Notes under the pieces: generated by a model
Told to the model about the DNA's origin: nothing
The model's database searches: none
What the model saw: only the letters and a program-made list of their open reading frames with translations
Position numbers and translations under genes: made by a program
In this document: positions 39,265 through 47,378 of the stretch, piece by piece
Position numbering within the stretch: the first letter of the stretch is position 1
Layout: the number at the start of each line of letters is the position of its first letter
From: Pleionea mediterranea
GTDB taxonomy: Bacteria > Pseudomonadota > Gammaproteobacteria > Enterobacterales > Kangiellaceae
Direction of reading: 5' to 3'
Assembly (NCBI RefSeq): GCF_003148745.1
Contig: NZ_QGGU01000008.1
Coordinates: 124,001-188,000 of the forward strand
DNA length: 64,000 bases

Positions 39265-40206
39265 ATGAATAGTAATTCTGTAAATAACAACAGTCCTGTT
39301 GATATTGTTGTACTGACGGAAGATAAATACGCGCCTGCCGATAAACAACAACTGCCTGAGCTTGGCTGGTACACACTGCAAGTTTTACTTGAAGATGAAC
39401 TTGTGATTGATGCGCTGAAACAGAAAAAATTAAACGTCATTAAAAAAAGCTGGTCCGATCCTGACTACAACTGGTCTCTGTGCCGTGCCGTTTTATTCCG
39501 TACTACCTGGGATTATTTTGACCGGTTTGGTGAGTTTTCTCACTGGCTAAAAACTATCGAATCGAAAGTGGTTTGCATTAACGATCTGTCAACTATTCTG
39601 TGGAATATGGATAAACGTTATTTAATCGAAATGGCGCAAAAAGGTATTCGATCGGTTGATACCTATATTCTACCGAAAGGGAAAGTTGTCAACTTAAAAC
39701 GAACACTGGAAGACCATGGACTTTCAGAGGCCATTTTAAAGCCAGTGGTTTCAGGTGCCGCCCGACATACCTATCGGATAACCAAAGAAAATATAGATGA
39801 CATGGAGCAAAAATTGTCTGACCTTATCAAGCAGGAAGACTTTATGTTACAACCTTTTCAAAAAAATATTATGTCAGATGGCGAGCTTTCACTTATGGTT
39901 ATTGATGGTAAGGTAACTCATGCGGTTAGAAAAATAGCGGCCGAAGGTGATTTTCGAGTGCAGGATGATCATGGTGGAACCGTTGTGCCTCATCAGCCAG
40001 ATGAAAACGAAACTCAATTTGCCGAACAAGCAATACTGGCCTGTGATCCAAAACCCATCTATGCACGCGTTGATATTATTCGTGACAATGATGACAAACT
40101 ATCATTAATGGAACTTGAACTGATTGAGCCTGAATTGTTTTTCCGCTTTCATCGCCCTGCTGCATTCGCACTTGCTGAAGCCATTTACCAAAGACTGGAC
40201 AGTTAA
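39265..40206 (+). CDS. ATP-grasp enzyme (RimK/DcsG-like)
   Basis: ATP-dependent carboxylate-amine ligase fold. After a short Ser/Asn-rich start the domain opens with VDIVVLTEDKYAP, followed by FRTTWDYFDRFGEFSHWL, a motif I recall from the D-cycloserine ligase DcsG group, and ATP-grasp elements LKPVVSGAARHTYRI, LQPFQKNIMSDGELSLMVI and LMELELIEPELFF (Mg2+ ligands). The start at 39265 is favoured by AAGAG 8 bp upstream; in-frame GTG 39208 and ATG 39217 have no site. Its stop abuts the GTG of the next gene, implying coupling. Substrate unknown. Confidence 0.85.
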   Translation: MNSNSVNNNSPVDIVVLTEDKYAPADKQQLPELGWYTLQVLLEDELVIDALKQKKLNVIKKSWSDPDYNWSLCRAVLFRTTWDYFDRFGEFSHWLKTIESKVVCINDLSTILWNMDKRYLIEMAQKGIRSVDTYILPKGKVVNLKRTLEDHGLSEAILKPVVSGAARHTYRITKENIDDMEQKLSDLIKQEDFMLQPFQKNIMSDGELSLMVIDGKVTHAVRKIAAEGDFRVQDDHGGTVVPHQPDENETQFAEQAILACDPKPIYARVDIIRDNDDKLSLMELELIEPELFFRFHRPAAFALAEAIYQRLDS

Positions 40207-40875
40207 GTGACTTCTAAACTTAAACACGTGGTTGTTAGCTGGTCTTCCGGCAAAGACTCTTGCTTATGCTTGTTAGAACTGCTCGATAACCCTGCTTATA
40301 AAGTCACAGGGTTATTCACCACACATGTGAAAAATCATGTGCCGTTTCAGGAAACACCTCTTGATGTTATAAAAATGCAGGCTGAGCGATTAAACTTACC
40401 TTTAATAACGGCAGAACTGCCAAAAACATTTCCGGATAACAACATTTATCAGAAGATAGTTGTGGATCATTTAAAAAACGCAGAGGTCCCCATTGATGCC
40501 ATTGCATTTGGTGATATGTTTTGTAATGGCATTGAAGACTACCGTCGCTCGTTTCTAGAGCCCGCAGGTTTTGAATGCGTTTTCCCTTTACTGGGTCAGA
40601 CACCTGAAAGTCTTTCTCAGGAGATTCTCAAAAGAAACATCGAAACTCAATTAATAACCGTCGATACTAGCCAACTTGATGGTCAATTTGTTGGCCGCAA
40701 TTACAACCAACAACTATTGAATGAACTTCCATCCTCGGTTGATCCATGTGGGGAAAATGGCGAGTTTCATACACTGGTGACAAACGCACCCTGTTTTAGC
40801 CATCCAATCAACATCACCCTTGAAGACATCAACAAGGGTGATAGATTTCATGTTCAGAAATTTCGTGTTGGATAA
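40207..40875 (+). CDS. Dph6-like ATP-pyrophosphatase (diphthine-ammonia ligase family)
   Basis: 222-residue member of the N-type ATP pyrophosphatases related to Dph6. The PP loop SSGKDS is at residues 13-18, and the C-terminal GENGEFHTLV motif is typical of the family. Eukaryotic and archaeal Dph6 amidates diphthine on EF-2; bacteria lack diphthamide, so the bacterial role is unknown. Amidation or adenylation of a small molecule is a guess. Start is GTG directly after the TAA of the ATP-grasp gene. Confidence 0.88.
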   Translation: MTSKLKHVVVSWSSGKDSCLCLLELLDNPAYKVTGLFTTHVKNHVPFQETPLDVIKMQAERLNLPLITAELPKTFPDNNIYQKIVVDHLKNAEVPIDAIAFGDMFCNGIEDYRRSFLEPAGFECVFPLLGQTPESLSQEILKRNIETQLITVDTSQLDGQFVGRNYNQQLLNELPSSVDPCGENGEFHTLVTNAPCFSHPINITLEDINKGDRFHVQKFRVG

Positions 40876-40899
40876 AATAGTGTGAAAAAATCACCGACA

Positions 40900-41649
40900 T
40901 TAAAAACGAGTAGCCACTCCAACACCCACAAAGTCACTCGATGTATCGTTTAACCCCAGACCAATATTAAAATCCAGTTGTAGATCATTATTCACCAAGT
41001 AAGTAATGCCACCATCGATTACAACTTCATCGTCCAAACGGGAGTCAAACGGCTGTATGGTATAGAGTTCAATAAAGGAGCCATAGCCATCACTGTGCGA
41101 AAACGATGCTCCAATGGCTAATTGCAAATCTTGTTCACGGGAACCCGCCACTTTAAACGAACTCACCTGAGCCACCCCAAATAAACTCACGTCATTAACC
41201 AGTTGATAATCCCAGAGCAAACCAATTAATGGATCGGTATTGTCAGAAGTAGAAGGCTCAGAACCAATGGGCAACGAAACACTGGCTAATGCGGTTAAAT
41301 TAAAATCATTACCCCGGTGTAACCTGTATTTTGTTGCTACGGTTAAATCCGAGTAAGAATTGGTTGACGACTGTTCTCCAACTTTGTCAATATCCCAACC
41401 AGCCCACATCAAATCTATTTCCATATCCGATAAAAAACCGGCTCGCAATACCATAAGCGGTAACGTATGAGTAGACTGATCAATACCATGATTATTGGCA
41501 CTGTATTGATAACCAAACTCTGCGTTGATACGACCAGGTGCAACAGTATAAGTCCCGCTACTAAAACCGGGTCTGTCTGCAGAAATGGGATCGTCAGCCA
41601 TAGCCAGTGAAGAAACACACAGGCATGCAATTATAATTGGTTTTATCAT
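40900..41649 (-). CDS. Outer-membrane transporter-like protein (phenol MetA deg family)
   Basis: 249 residues from ATG 41649, which has GGAG 7 bp upstream and starts a signal peptide (MIKPIIIACLCVSSLAMA). The mature protein opens ISADRPGFSSGTYTV, a common start in the Phenol_MetA_deg/putative OM transporter group, and then shows alternating beta strands ending GVATRF, with terminal Phe as in outer-membrane barrels. Cargo unknown. It is convergent with the Dph6-like gene (24 bp). Confidence 0.8.
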   Translation of the reverse strand: MIKPIIIACLCVSSLAMADDPISADRPGFSSGTYTVAPGRINAEFGYQYSANNHGIDQSTHTLPLMVLRAGFLSDMEIDLMWAGWDIDKVGEQSSTNSYSDLTVATKYRLHRGNDFNLTALASVSLPIGSEPSTSDNTDPLIGLLWDYQLVNDVSLFGVAQVSSFKVAGSREQDLQLAIGASFSHSDGYGSFIELYTIQPFDSRLDDEVVIDGGITYLVNNDLQLDFNIGLGLNDTSSDFVGVGVATRF

Positions 41650-41783
41650 GATACTCTCCGCTTTAGGGATCATTAATAACATTAAATAATTTATTACGGT
41701 TTCTGTTTACAGTCAGACACCGTTATTTGATCAGGATAATCACTTAATCGAACCAAACTGTAAAGTAAAACCGTAACCAAATA

Positions 41784-42143
41784 TCAACTCTGTTGAGTTT
41801 CCTTTTTAGCCTCACAATCAATACAAAACTCAGCTTCAGGCATTATCTCGAGTCGTTTTTCTGAAATGGGTTCATCGCACCGTAAGCACCAACCGTAATC
41901 GTCATCGCTTATCCTGCTCAGTGCTTTAATTACTTTTATAAAACGTTTCTGATCACGCTCCAACCCGGCTTTCGCCATTGCTTGCTGTTGCAGTGCATCG
42001 CCCCGTGACACTCTGCCAGTGGAGGTTTGATCCAGCTCAACCGTCTTCGCAGAATCTTGAGCTAACTCTATATCATCCTGAAGCTCCTGCTTGAGAGTCA
42101 TCAGCTTCTGGTAATAATGCTTTACTTGTTTATCACTTAACAT
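41784..42143 (-). CDS. TraR/DksA C4 zinc-finger protein
   Basis: 119 residues: an N-terminal coiled coil with VELDQTSTGRVSRGDALQQQ at the tip and a C-terminal C4 zinc finger (CLRC at 86-89, CIDC at 107-110). It is shorter than DksA (about 150) and resembles short DksA-like paralogues that bind the RNA polymerase secondary channel. Housekeeping DksA presumably lies elsewhere. It is the last gene of a three-gene unit, overlapping yqcC by 11 bp. Confidence 0.88.
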   Translation of the reverse strand: MLSDKQVKHYYQKLMTLKQELQDDIELAQDSAKTVELDQTSTGRVSRGDALQQQAMAKAGLERDQKRFIKVIKALSRISDDDYGWCLRCDEPISEKRLEIMPEAEFCIDCEAKKETQQS

Positions 42144-42471
42144 TAACTAACCGCTTCGATAATCGATCAAAATAAGCCATAAGCAGCAACAGTGGTTTTT
42201 TGGTTTGATAATCCATTTTAAAAACTTGCTCTGCCATGGGTAATATATTAGCTGGTGCCGGCAAAGTGCCCTGCTGTTCTGCCAACATTTGTAACCTGGG
42301 TATAAACACAAACTGTAGCCACTGCTCAAAAGCCATGGTATCCGCACAAAACGGCGCTGTGCTTTCAAAACAATATTCTTCAGGTGGTTGTTCTGCCCAA
42401 AGATTTAACTGCCTCATTGTCGAGCTAAGCTCATCAATAAATGACATTAACTCCTGATGAATCTGACTCAT
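42133..42471 (-). CDS. yqcC: YqcC family protein (DUF446)
   Basis: 112-residue helical protein. The segment STAPFCADTMAFEQWLQFVFIPRL matches the YqcC hallmark (PFxxDTMxxxEWLQWVxIPRM). In E. coli yqcC precedes truC; here it lies between a DUF2889 gene (4-bp overlap) and a DksA-like gene (11-bp overlap). Function unknown. Confidence 0.88.
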   Translation of the reverse strand: MSQIHQELMSFIDELSSTMRQLNLWAEQPPEEYCFESTAPFCADTMAFEQWLQFVFIPRLQMLAEQQGTLPAPANILPMAEQVFKMDYQTKKPLLLLMAYFDRLSKRLVNVK

Positions 42472-43025
42472 GATGTCTCTTTAACATTTAATAAAGAGTA
42501 CTCGGGAAAGTGTTTCTGAACGACACTGCCATCTGATGCAAATCCCTGACATTGATCGACGATGGATGGATGAATAATCTTTGGACCTTGGGTATCTTTT
42601 ATTCGATAAGGATGAATGGTTTGATACGCGGTAGTTGCAATGATTTTAAGCATTTCAATAAAATGAGTACACCCTTGAGTTCCGCCCAATAATTCTAGTA
42701 CCTGTTTAATCCAGCCTTTACCTATGGTAATTCCGACTATTTTGTTCATTCTTGGGGGTACTTGTTTACAAAGTTGAAAAGGCGTTGCTTCCATTACCGC
42801 GTTAACATCCCGAATGGTAAAACTATCATCCAGTGTTACACAAACCGTTAAATTATGGACATGCTCTCCAGGCGATAAAGTGCCCCGCTCTATGGTTTCA
42901 AAATAATAATCTTTGGTGTCGATCAATACAGCTTCTATATCCCAAAGACCATCATCACGTAAATAGCCTGTAGAGTTAATATTACGATTATGTATCGGTT
43001 GTCGTTGATTGGTTGTATTTGTCAC
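42468..43025 (-). CDS. DUF2889 domain protein
   Basis: 185 residues from GTG 43025, chosen because AAGAG lies about 8 bp upstream and homologues begin shortly before the RDDGLWDIEAVL motif; the frame is open to a TTG at 43088. Further conserved parts are PGEHVHNLTVCVTLDD, IGKGWIKQV and LLGGTQGCTHFIEML. The family has no known activity. Overlaps with yqcC (4 bp) show it is the first gene of DUF2889-yqcC-dksA-like. Confidence 0.82.
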   Translation of the reverse strand: MTNTTNQRQPIHNRNINSTGYLRDDGLWDIEAVLIDTKDYYFETIERGTLSPGEHVHNLTVCVTLDDSFTIRDVNAVMEATPFQLCKQVPPRMNKIVGITIGKGWIKQVLELLGGTQGCTHFIEMLKIIATTAYQTIHPYRIKDTQGPKIIHPSIVDQCQGFASDGSVVQKHFPEYSLLNVKETS

Positions 43026-43259
43026 AGGTTTGCTCTTATAACAATGCCATTGATAACTCCAAACTACTTTAGCATGAGAGCCCAACAACTCAAAAATAGC
43101 TAAGCTTGCATATTGCTATTAATTTATCCATAGACGGATTTAATAACGCATACTGAAATGAGGACGTTTATGAAATATAAATATTAAGCGGATATAAAAC
43201 ATTCGCCTGAAATAACTTTTTACACCTTTACACACTCAATCACATTCGGCGGGTATATT

Positions 43260-43351
43260 CTTAAGATGCTTTTTTAGCCAAAGTAACACTTGGTTAAGAC
43301 AAGCTCCTCAAAATAACCCCATTTACCCGCCTCCCCGGCGGGTTATTTTTT
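43260..43351 (+). ncRNA. Candidate small RNA with strong terminator
   Basis: The plus strand ends in a textbook terminator: 7-bp stem ACCCGCC/GGCGGGT (43325-43343) with a C-rich TCCCC loop and a T-rich tail to 43351. No plus-strand gene precedes it, so it must end a non-coding transcript of perhaps 90 nt. A TATATT at 43254-43259 could be the -10; the best TTTACA lies 21 bp further up, too far for a normal -35. C-rich loops are common sRNA seeds. No known family recognised. Confidence 0.45.
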
Positions 43352-43431
43352 CAACAGAGAGTTATTGTGAGAATCATAGGTAGGGAGCGTAAATCGGATC
43401 TGTTCAGTGGATAATTTAGAGTTTCTCGCAA

Positions 43432-43626
43432 CTATCCACATAGATCCGACATCTGTTTTTCCGAATATTCATCGGCAAGTTCAATCAAAAGAGGTTGATC
43501 ATTAAAAGGTAAAAAAGCCTGCAATTGTAATCGATGAGTGCCGGAATGCAGTGATAGAAAAGTAAAGACTAATGAACCAACTAATATTGCGGTGTAAATC
43601 CAGCTTTTACTAAGATGTGAGCGCAT
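43432..43626 (-). CDS. 64-residue single-span membrane protein
   Basis: No family recognised. ATG at 43626 has GGAG plus AAGG 6-10 bp upstream, a strong ribosome-binding region. MRSHLSKSW is followed by one membrane helix (about 9-26, IYTAILVGSLVFTFLSL) and a presumably periplasmic tail of about 38 residues (LQAFLPFNDQPLLIELADEY). Located between the candidate sRNA and parA. Confidence 0.65.
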   Translation of the reverse strand: MRSHLSKSWIYTAILVGSLVFTFLSLHSGTHRLQLQAFLPFNDQPLLIELADEYSEKQMSDLCG

Positions 43627-43853
43627 GACCTTCTCCAGTCAAAAGACATACTGATTAGATACCCTGAGATAATGATATAGACGTATTAAATGGCAAAAAG
43701 GTTTTAATTTTTTCTATTTAGCCAATCTTCAACGGTCAATTGAGTGTTTCTGTAAGTGTCATTCGAAGCTCAATAAACTTGAGAGCTCTTTAAGAAGCTG
43801 TTTAAAAACTCTTTAAAAATCCTTTTGAATCTTCTAATGCTTCTTTAAAACCA

Positions 43854-44561
43854 TCACTGCCTGGAAAACTCGAGGATTTTAGTACGTTTGGTAAACTTGG
43901 GTGTACCGCATTTTTTAATCAGTCGCTGTATCGCCGAGTGCAGCGACCATACTTCAGCCCGGGCCACGGGATCTGGCCACTCATATACCGACAATCCTTC
44001 GGCAAATGAATCAACGTAAGCCACCCGTTGAGTCAGCTGACAATTAAAAGGTTTAATATGACTGGCACTTTTAACTTCTGAAATAAGATCTTCCGCTGAC
44101 TTTACACGGGTTCTTACCCGGGTCCAGCAAATACGAGACTGGCAATCTGGGTTTAACTTCTGGGCTTCACTCACCAGCTTGTCCATTTCCTGAAACGACC
44201 AAATTTCCACCGGAGATGGTGCCAGAGGAACCAGTACCATTGAGCCTATTGCAACCATTGTGCGGGTCATCGCATTGATATGGGGTGGACCATCAAGCAA
44301 TATAACATCGTAATTGTTTTGCTCTTTTTCAAGAATATTCAAAAGCTCGGATGGTTTTGTGGCCAGTTGAAGATCCATACCGGTTTCTTCATAGATTTCA
44401 AACCGGACATCGTGCCAGGCACTCATGGAGTGCTGGGGTGGATCGCAATCAACTACCAATGTTTTGGCAACATCGGCAAACGTCGACGCGAGATTGGCGC
44501 ATAGAGTGCTTTTACCCACTCCTCCTTTCGCCTGTGCGATTGCAATAACTTTTGCGGACAT
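43854..44561 (-). CDS. Orphan ParA-family ATPase (probable C-terminal frameshift)
   Basis: 235 residues with the deviant Walker A KGGVGKST at 12-19, VDCDPPQHS and LLDGPPHIN as switch regions. ParA/MinD ATPases position plasmids, chromosomes or protein clusters. No parB or parS is visible; such orphans often place chemotaxis arrays, carboxysomes or pili. The frame ends EFSRQ at TGA 43854. Skipping one T of the TTTT run before it would give EFPGSDGFKEALEDSKG... to a stop at 43802, about 20 more plausible residues, so the true C-terminus may be altered by an indel. Confidence 0.88.
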   Translation of the reverse strand: MSAKVIAIAQAKGGVGKSTLCANLASTFADVAKTLVVDCDPPQHSMSAWHDVRFEIYEETGMDLQLATKPSELLNILEKEQNNYDVILLDGPPHINAMTRTMVAIGSMVLVPLAPSPVEIWSFQEMDKLVSEAQKLNPDCQSRICWTRVRTRVKSAEDLISEVKSASHIKPFNCQLTQRVAYVDSFAEGLSVYEWPDPVARAEVWSLHSAIQRLIKKCGTPKFTKRTKILEFSRQ

Positions 44562-44790
44562 AATCTTTATTATTACTTTTAGTTAAACTCAATTATAGAT
44601 TGTATTTGCAATATATTGATTATTTTGGCCTTTTTTTTATATTTGGTCAAACAACGACCAAGGTAAATTAACTTAAATCGATTATAATTTGTGTGGATTA
44701 TAAATTATCATTCGCTAAGCCCTCGGATAAATGATGTAATATACTCCATAAAAATCAATAAGATAGATAACAACAGTAACTTATTTGCTT

Positions 44791-46203
44791 ATGACGGAAC
44801 AACTCTCGAATACCGGTAAAAATAAATTCTCAATAATTCAACAGCTTGCATTAATTACAGGGCCGCTGGTGTGTCTTGTAGTGACCTTAATTCTTGCTAA
44901 TACCGATTTTGGCTTTGCTATGGGGCTAACCCTTGGCGTTACTCTCTGGTGTGCCATCTGGTGGATCACCGAGCCTGTTCCCATTGCCGCTACCAGTTTA
45001 TTACCCTTAGCTCTGTTTCCATTATTTGGCGTGTTGAACAGCAAACAAGTTGCCCAGTCTTACGGTCATTCACTGATTTTATTGCTGATGGGCGGTTTTA
45101 TGTTATCAAAAGCAATGGAGAAATCAGGCACCCACCGGCGCATTGCTTTACAGATGATTCATCTTTTTGGTGGTAAATCATCTTCACAAGTATTGCTCGG
45201 ATTTATGGTTGCTTCAGCTCTGTTAAGCATGTGGATTTCTAACACTGCCACAACCCTAATGCTGTTACCCGTTGCATTAGCGGTACTTGAGAAGAATACC
45301 GACAGGACGTTAGTTCCAGCTTTGTTATTGGGCACCGCCTATGCAGCCTCCATTGGCGGTATTGGTACGCCCATCGGCACACCCCCCAATATGCTATTTC
45401 GCGGTGTTTATGAAGAAGCCACTGGTCAATCGCTTTCCTTCACTGAATGGATGAGCTGGGCTGTGCCGGTGGTGGTGGTTTTGATCCCGCTCGCCTGGCT
45501 TTGGCTGCGTAAGGGTTTATCCGCCAGTAATAATCTTGAAGTGCCTCATCCGGGGCACTGGCGAACCGAAGAAATACGGGTGTTGACTGTTTTTGCGATC
45601 ACCGCTCTACTCTGGATTACCCGTAAAGAACCCTTTGGCGGTTGGAGCAGCTGGTTTGATCTTAAAACGGCAAACGATGCCAGCGTTGCACTACTCGCTG
45701 CAGCAGTAATGTTTATGTTGCCCAATGGCAAAGGCGAGCGACTGCTGGACTGGGAAACGGCCAATAAAATCCCGTGGGGCGTTCTTATATTGTTTGGAGG
45801 CGGTATTTGTATCGCCAAAGCCTTCGCTGAATCCGGGCTGAGTCAGGTTGCCGGTGAGCATTTGACAGTATTAATCAATCAACCGCTCTGGTTGCTGGTG
45901 CCATTAATTTGCTTATCGGTCACCTTTATTACAGAAGTCACCAGCAATACGGCAACCACTACCCTGCTGATGCCTATTCTAGCAGCGGCGGGGATTGCAG
46001 CAGGTATCGATCCTGCGATTATTATGGTGCCTGCAGCCATGAGTGCCAGTTGTGCGTTTATGTTGCCGGTTGCCACGGCCCCTAATGCAGTGGTCTTTGG
46101 CAGCGAAAAACTGACCGTCAGGCAAATGGCCAGTAAAGGAATGACACTAAATTTTGTCGGTGTTGTTGTGATCAGTGGCTCATGTTTACTGCTGCTCAGC
46201 TAG
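44791..46203 (+). CDS. DASS (SLC13) family sodium-dicarboxylate/sulfate symporter
   Basis: 470-residue membrane transporter from ATG 44791. Both SNT sodium/substrate motifs are present: WISNTATTLML and EVTSNTATTTLLMP, along with GIGTPIGTPPN and the family opening WWITEPVPIAATSLLPL. Substrates in the family are C4 dicarboxylates, citrate or sulfate. It diverges from parA across about 229 bp. Confidence 0.92.
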   Translation: MTEQLSNTGKNKFSIIQQLALITGPLVCLVVTLILANTDFGFAMGLTLGVTLWCAIWWITEPVPIAATSLLPLALFPLFGVLNSKQVAQSYGHSLILLLMGGFMLSKAMEKSGTHRRIALQMIHLFGGKSSSQVLLGFMVASALLSMWISNTATTLMLLPVALAVLEKNTDRTLVPALLLGTAYAASIGGIGTPIGTPPNMLFRGVYEEATGQSLSFTEWMSWAVPVVVVLIPLAWLWLRKGLSASNNLEVPHPGHWRTEEIRVLTVFAITALLWITRKEPFGGWSSWFDLKTANDASVALLAAAVMFMLPNGKGERLLDWETANKIPWGVLILFGGGICIAKAFAESGLSQVAGEHLTVLINQPLWLLVPLICLSVTFITEVTSNTATTTLLMPILAAAGIAAGIDPAIIMVPAAMSASCAFMLPVATAPNAVVFGSEKLTVRQMASKGMTLNFVGVVVISGSCLLLLS

Positions 46204-46287
46204 AGAGTGTTACTATTTCGGTGATTAATCGTTATACTGAACCTGGTGGCAATGGGTGTCACTGAATTGACATAAAGGAATATTATT

Positions 46288-46449
46288 ATGAACACCATGA
46301 ATACAAGACGAATCAAACATCGAGCCTTCGCTCGCTCAAACCTTGGATTAAGCGGTGAATTTTTATTCCGTCGCGAAAGACGAGGTCCGGCCAATCAATT
46401 AACCGATGAATTAAGCCGGATGAGTCGAAGCAAAATATCCGAGAAATAA
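46288..46449 (+). CDS. 53-residue basic protein of unknown function
   Basis: A short ORF (MNTMNTRRIKHRAFARSN...) with AAGGA 9 bp upstream and a TAA at 46447. Eleven arginines plus several Lys and His make it strongly basic; no hydrophobic helix. It follows the DASS gene by 84 bp on the same strand. No family recognised; the ribosome-binding site and codon pattern support translation. Confidence 0.55.
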   Translation: MNTMNTRRIKHRAFARSNLGLSGEFLFRRERRGPANQLTDELSRMSRSKISEK

Positions 46450-46488
46450 ACACTCGCTTTCAATACTTTTTGTTATGAAATCGATGTT

Positions 46489-46533
46489 TGCTCGAATGGT
46501 ATATGCTCGAATGACTGTTGCTTGAATAGCGAA
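46489..46533. repeat. 15-bp tandem repeat (3 copies) after the basic small ORF
   Basis: Units at 46489-46503, 46504-46518 and 46519-46533 share TGCTCGAATG (TGCTTGAATA in the third). The array lies between the small basic ORF and the crotonase 3' end. Confidence 0.8.
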
Positions 46534-46593
46534 TTGAAATCAACATCACAGCAAACTTTTCATAGGCTGCTGTGATGTTTCAATATAGATATT

Positions 46594-47343
46594 TTATCGA
46601 TTTAAAAAGGCTTGAAATGCCGCCTGAGCGGCATCACTTTTCAGCAGACGTTTAAAGATATCACCTTCCTGCGTCATTCTGGCCTTAACGTTTCCATCAT
46701 CTACCTGACGCAGCAACTTTCGAGTCGCCATCACCGATTCAAATGGAAGTTTCAATAACTTGGCCTGCCATTTTTCTATTTGTTCGCTGACTTGCTCCGG
46801 TGTTTCCAGTGCACAATTAATCAATCCGAACTTTTCAGCCTCCGCAGCATTAAAACGCTCTCCCAGCATTAACCACTCTGTGGCCTTTTTAAGGCCGCAT
46901 TGTTTCGGGATTAACAAGCTGGATGCCGCTTCAGGAGATAAACCTAATGCAGTAAAAGGTAATGCAAAGACAGCACTGGATGATGCGGCGACCAAATCAC
47001 AATGCAGCAATAGAGTCGTTCCTATGCCTACCGCAGGACCATTAACGCCAGCAATCAAAGGCTTTTCAAAGGCATCCAGTGCGAATAAGAATTGCCACAC
47101 AGGATTATCATCTTCGTGGGGCGGATTTTTCAAAAAGTCACTTAAATCATTTCCCGCACAAAAAGCATTATCAGCACCAATAATTTTAACCAGTTTTACC
47201 GAGGGATCCTTATTCGCATCGTTTAAGCCATCCGCAAGTAATTGATACATGTCTGCCGTAATAGCATTTTTCTTATCTGCTCGATTAAATTGTAATGTCA
47301 CTACAGCGCCATCAATCGATTTTATAATATTGCTCTGACTCAT
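46594..47343 (-). CDS. Enoyl-CoA hydratase/isomerase family protein
   Basis: 249-residue crotonase fold from ATG 47343 (AGGA about 10 bp upstream). Oxyanion-hole segments AFCAGNDLSDF (61-70) and NGPAVGIGTTLLLHCD (101-116) are seen. The first catalytic Glu of hydratases is replaced (GIGTTLLL), while Glu138 in SPEAASS is kept at the position used by delta3-delta2 isomerases. It is therefore more likely an isomerase-type enzyme than a hydratase. The M28 peptidase gene lies 35 bp upstream. Confidence 0.85.
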   Translation of the reverse strand: MSQSNIIKSIDGAVVTLQFNRADKKNAITADMYQLLADGLNDANKDPSVKLVKIIGADNAFCAGNDLSDFLKNPPHEDDNPVWQFLFALDAFEKPLIAGVNGPAVGIGTTLLLHCDLVAASSSAVFALPFTALGLSPEAASSLLIPKQCGLKKATEWLMLGERFNAAEAEKFGLINCALETPEQVSEQIEKWQAKLLKLPFESVMATRKLLRQVDDGNVKARMTQEGDIFKRLLKSDAAQAAFQAFLNR

Positions 47344-47378
47344 TTTATGAAATCCTGTTTTAGAGTAAACCAACGGCT

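Noticed and set aside
39078-39440. 120-codon minus-strand ORF
   Set aside because: It overlaps the thioredoxin-like and ATP-grasp genes in antisense and is rich in Ser/Leu without motifs.
40207-40875. True diphthamide synthase
   Set aside because: Bacteria lack the diphthamide pathway and no dph2/dph5-like gene is present; only the Dph6-like family name is kept.
46760-47245. 161-codon plus-strand ORF
   Set aside because: Antisense to the crotonase gene; peptide composition (Ser-rich, no motif) is that of a shadow frame.
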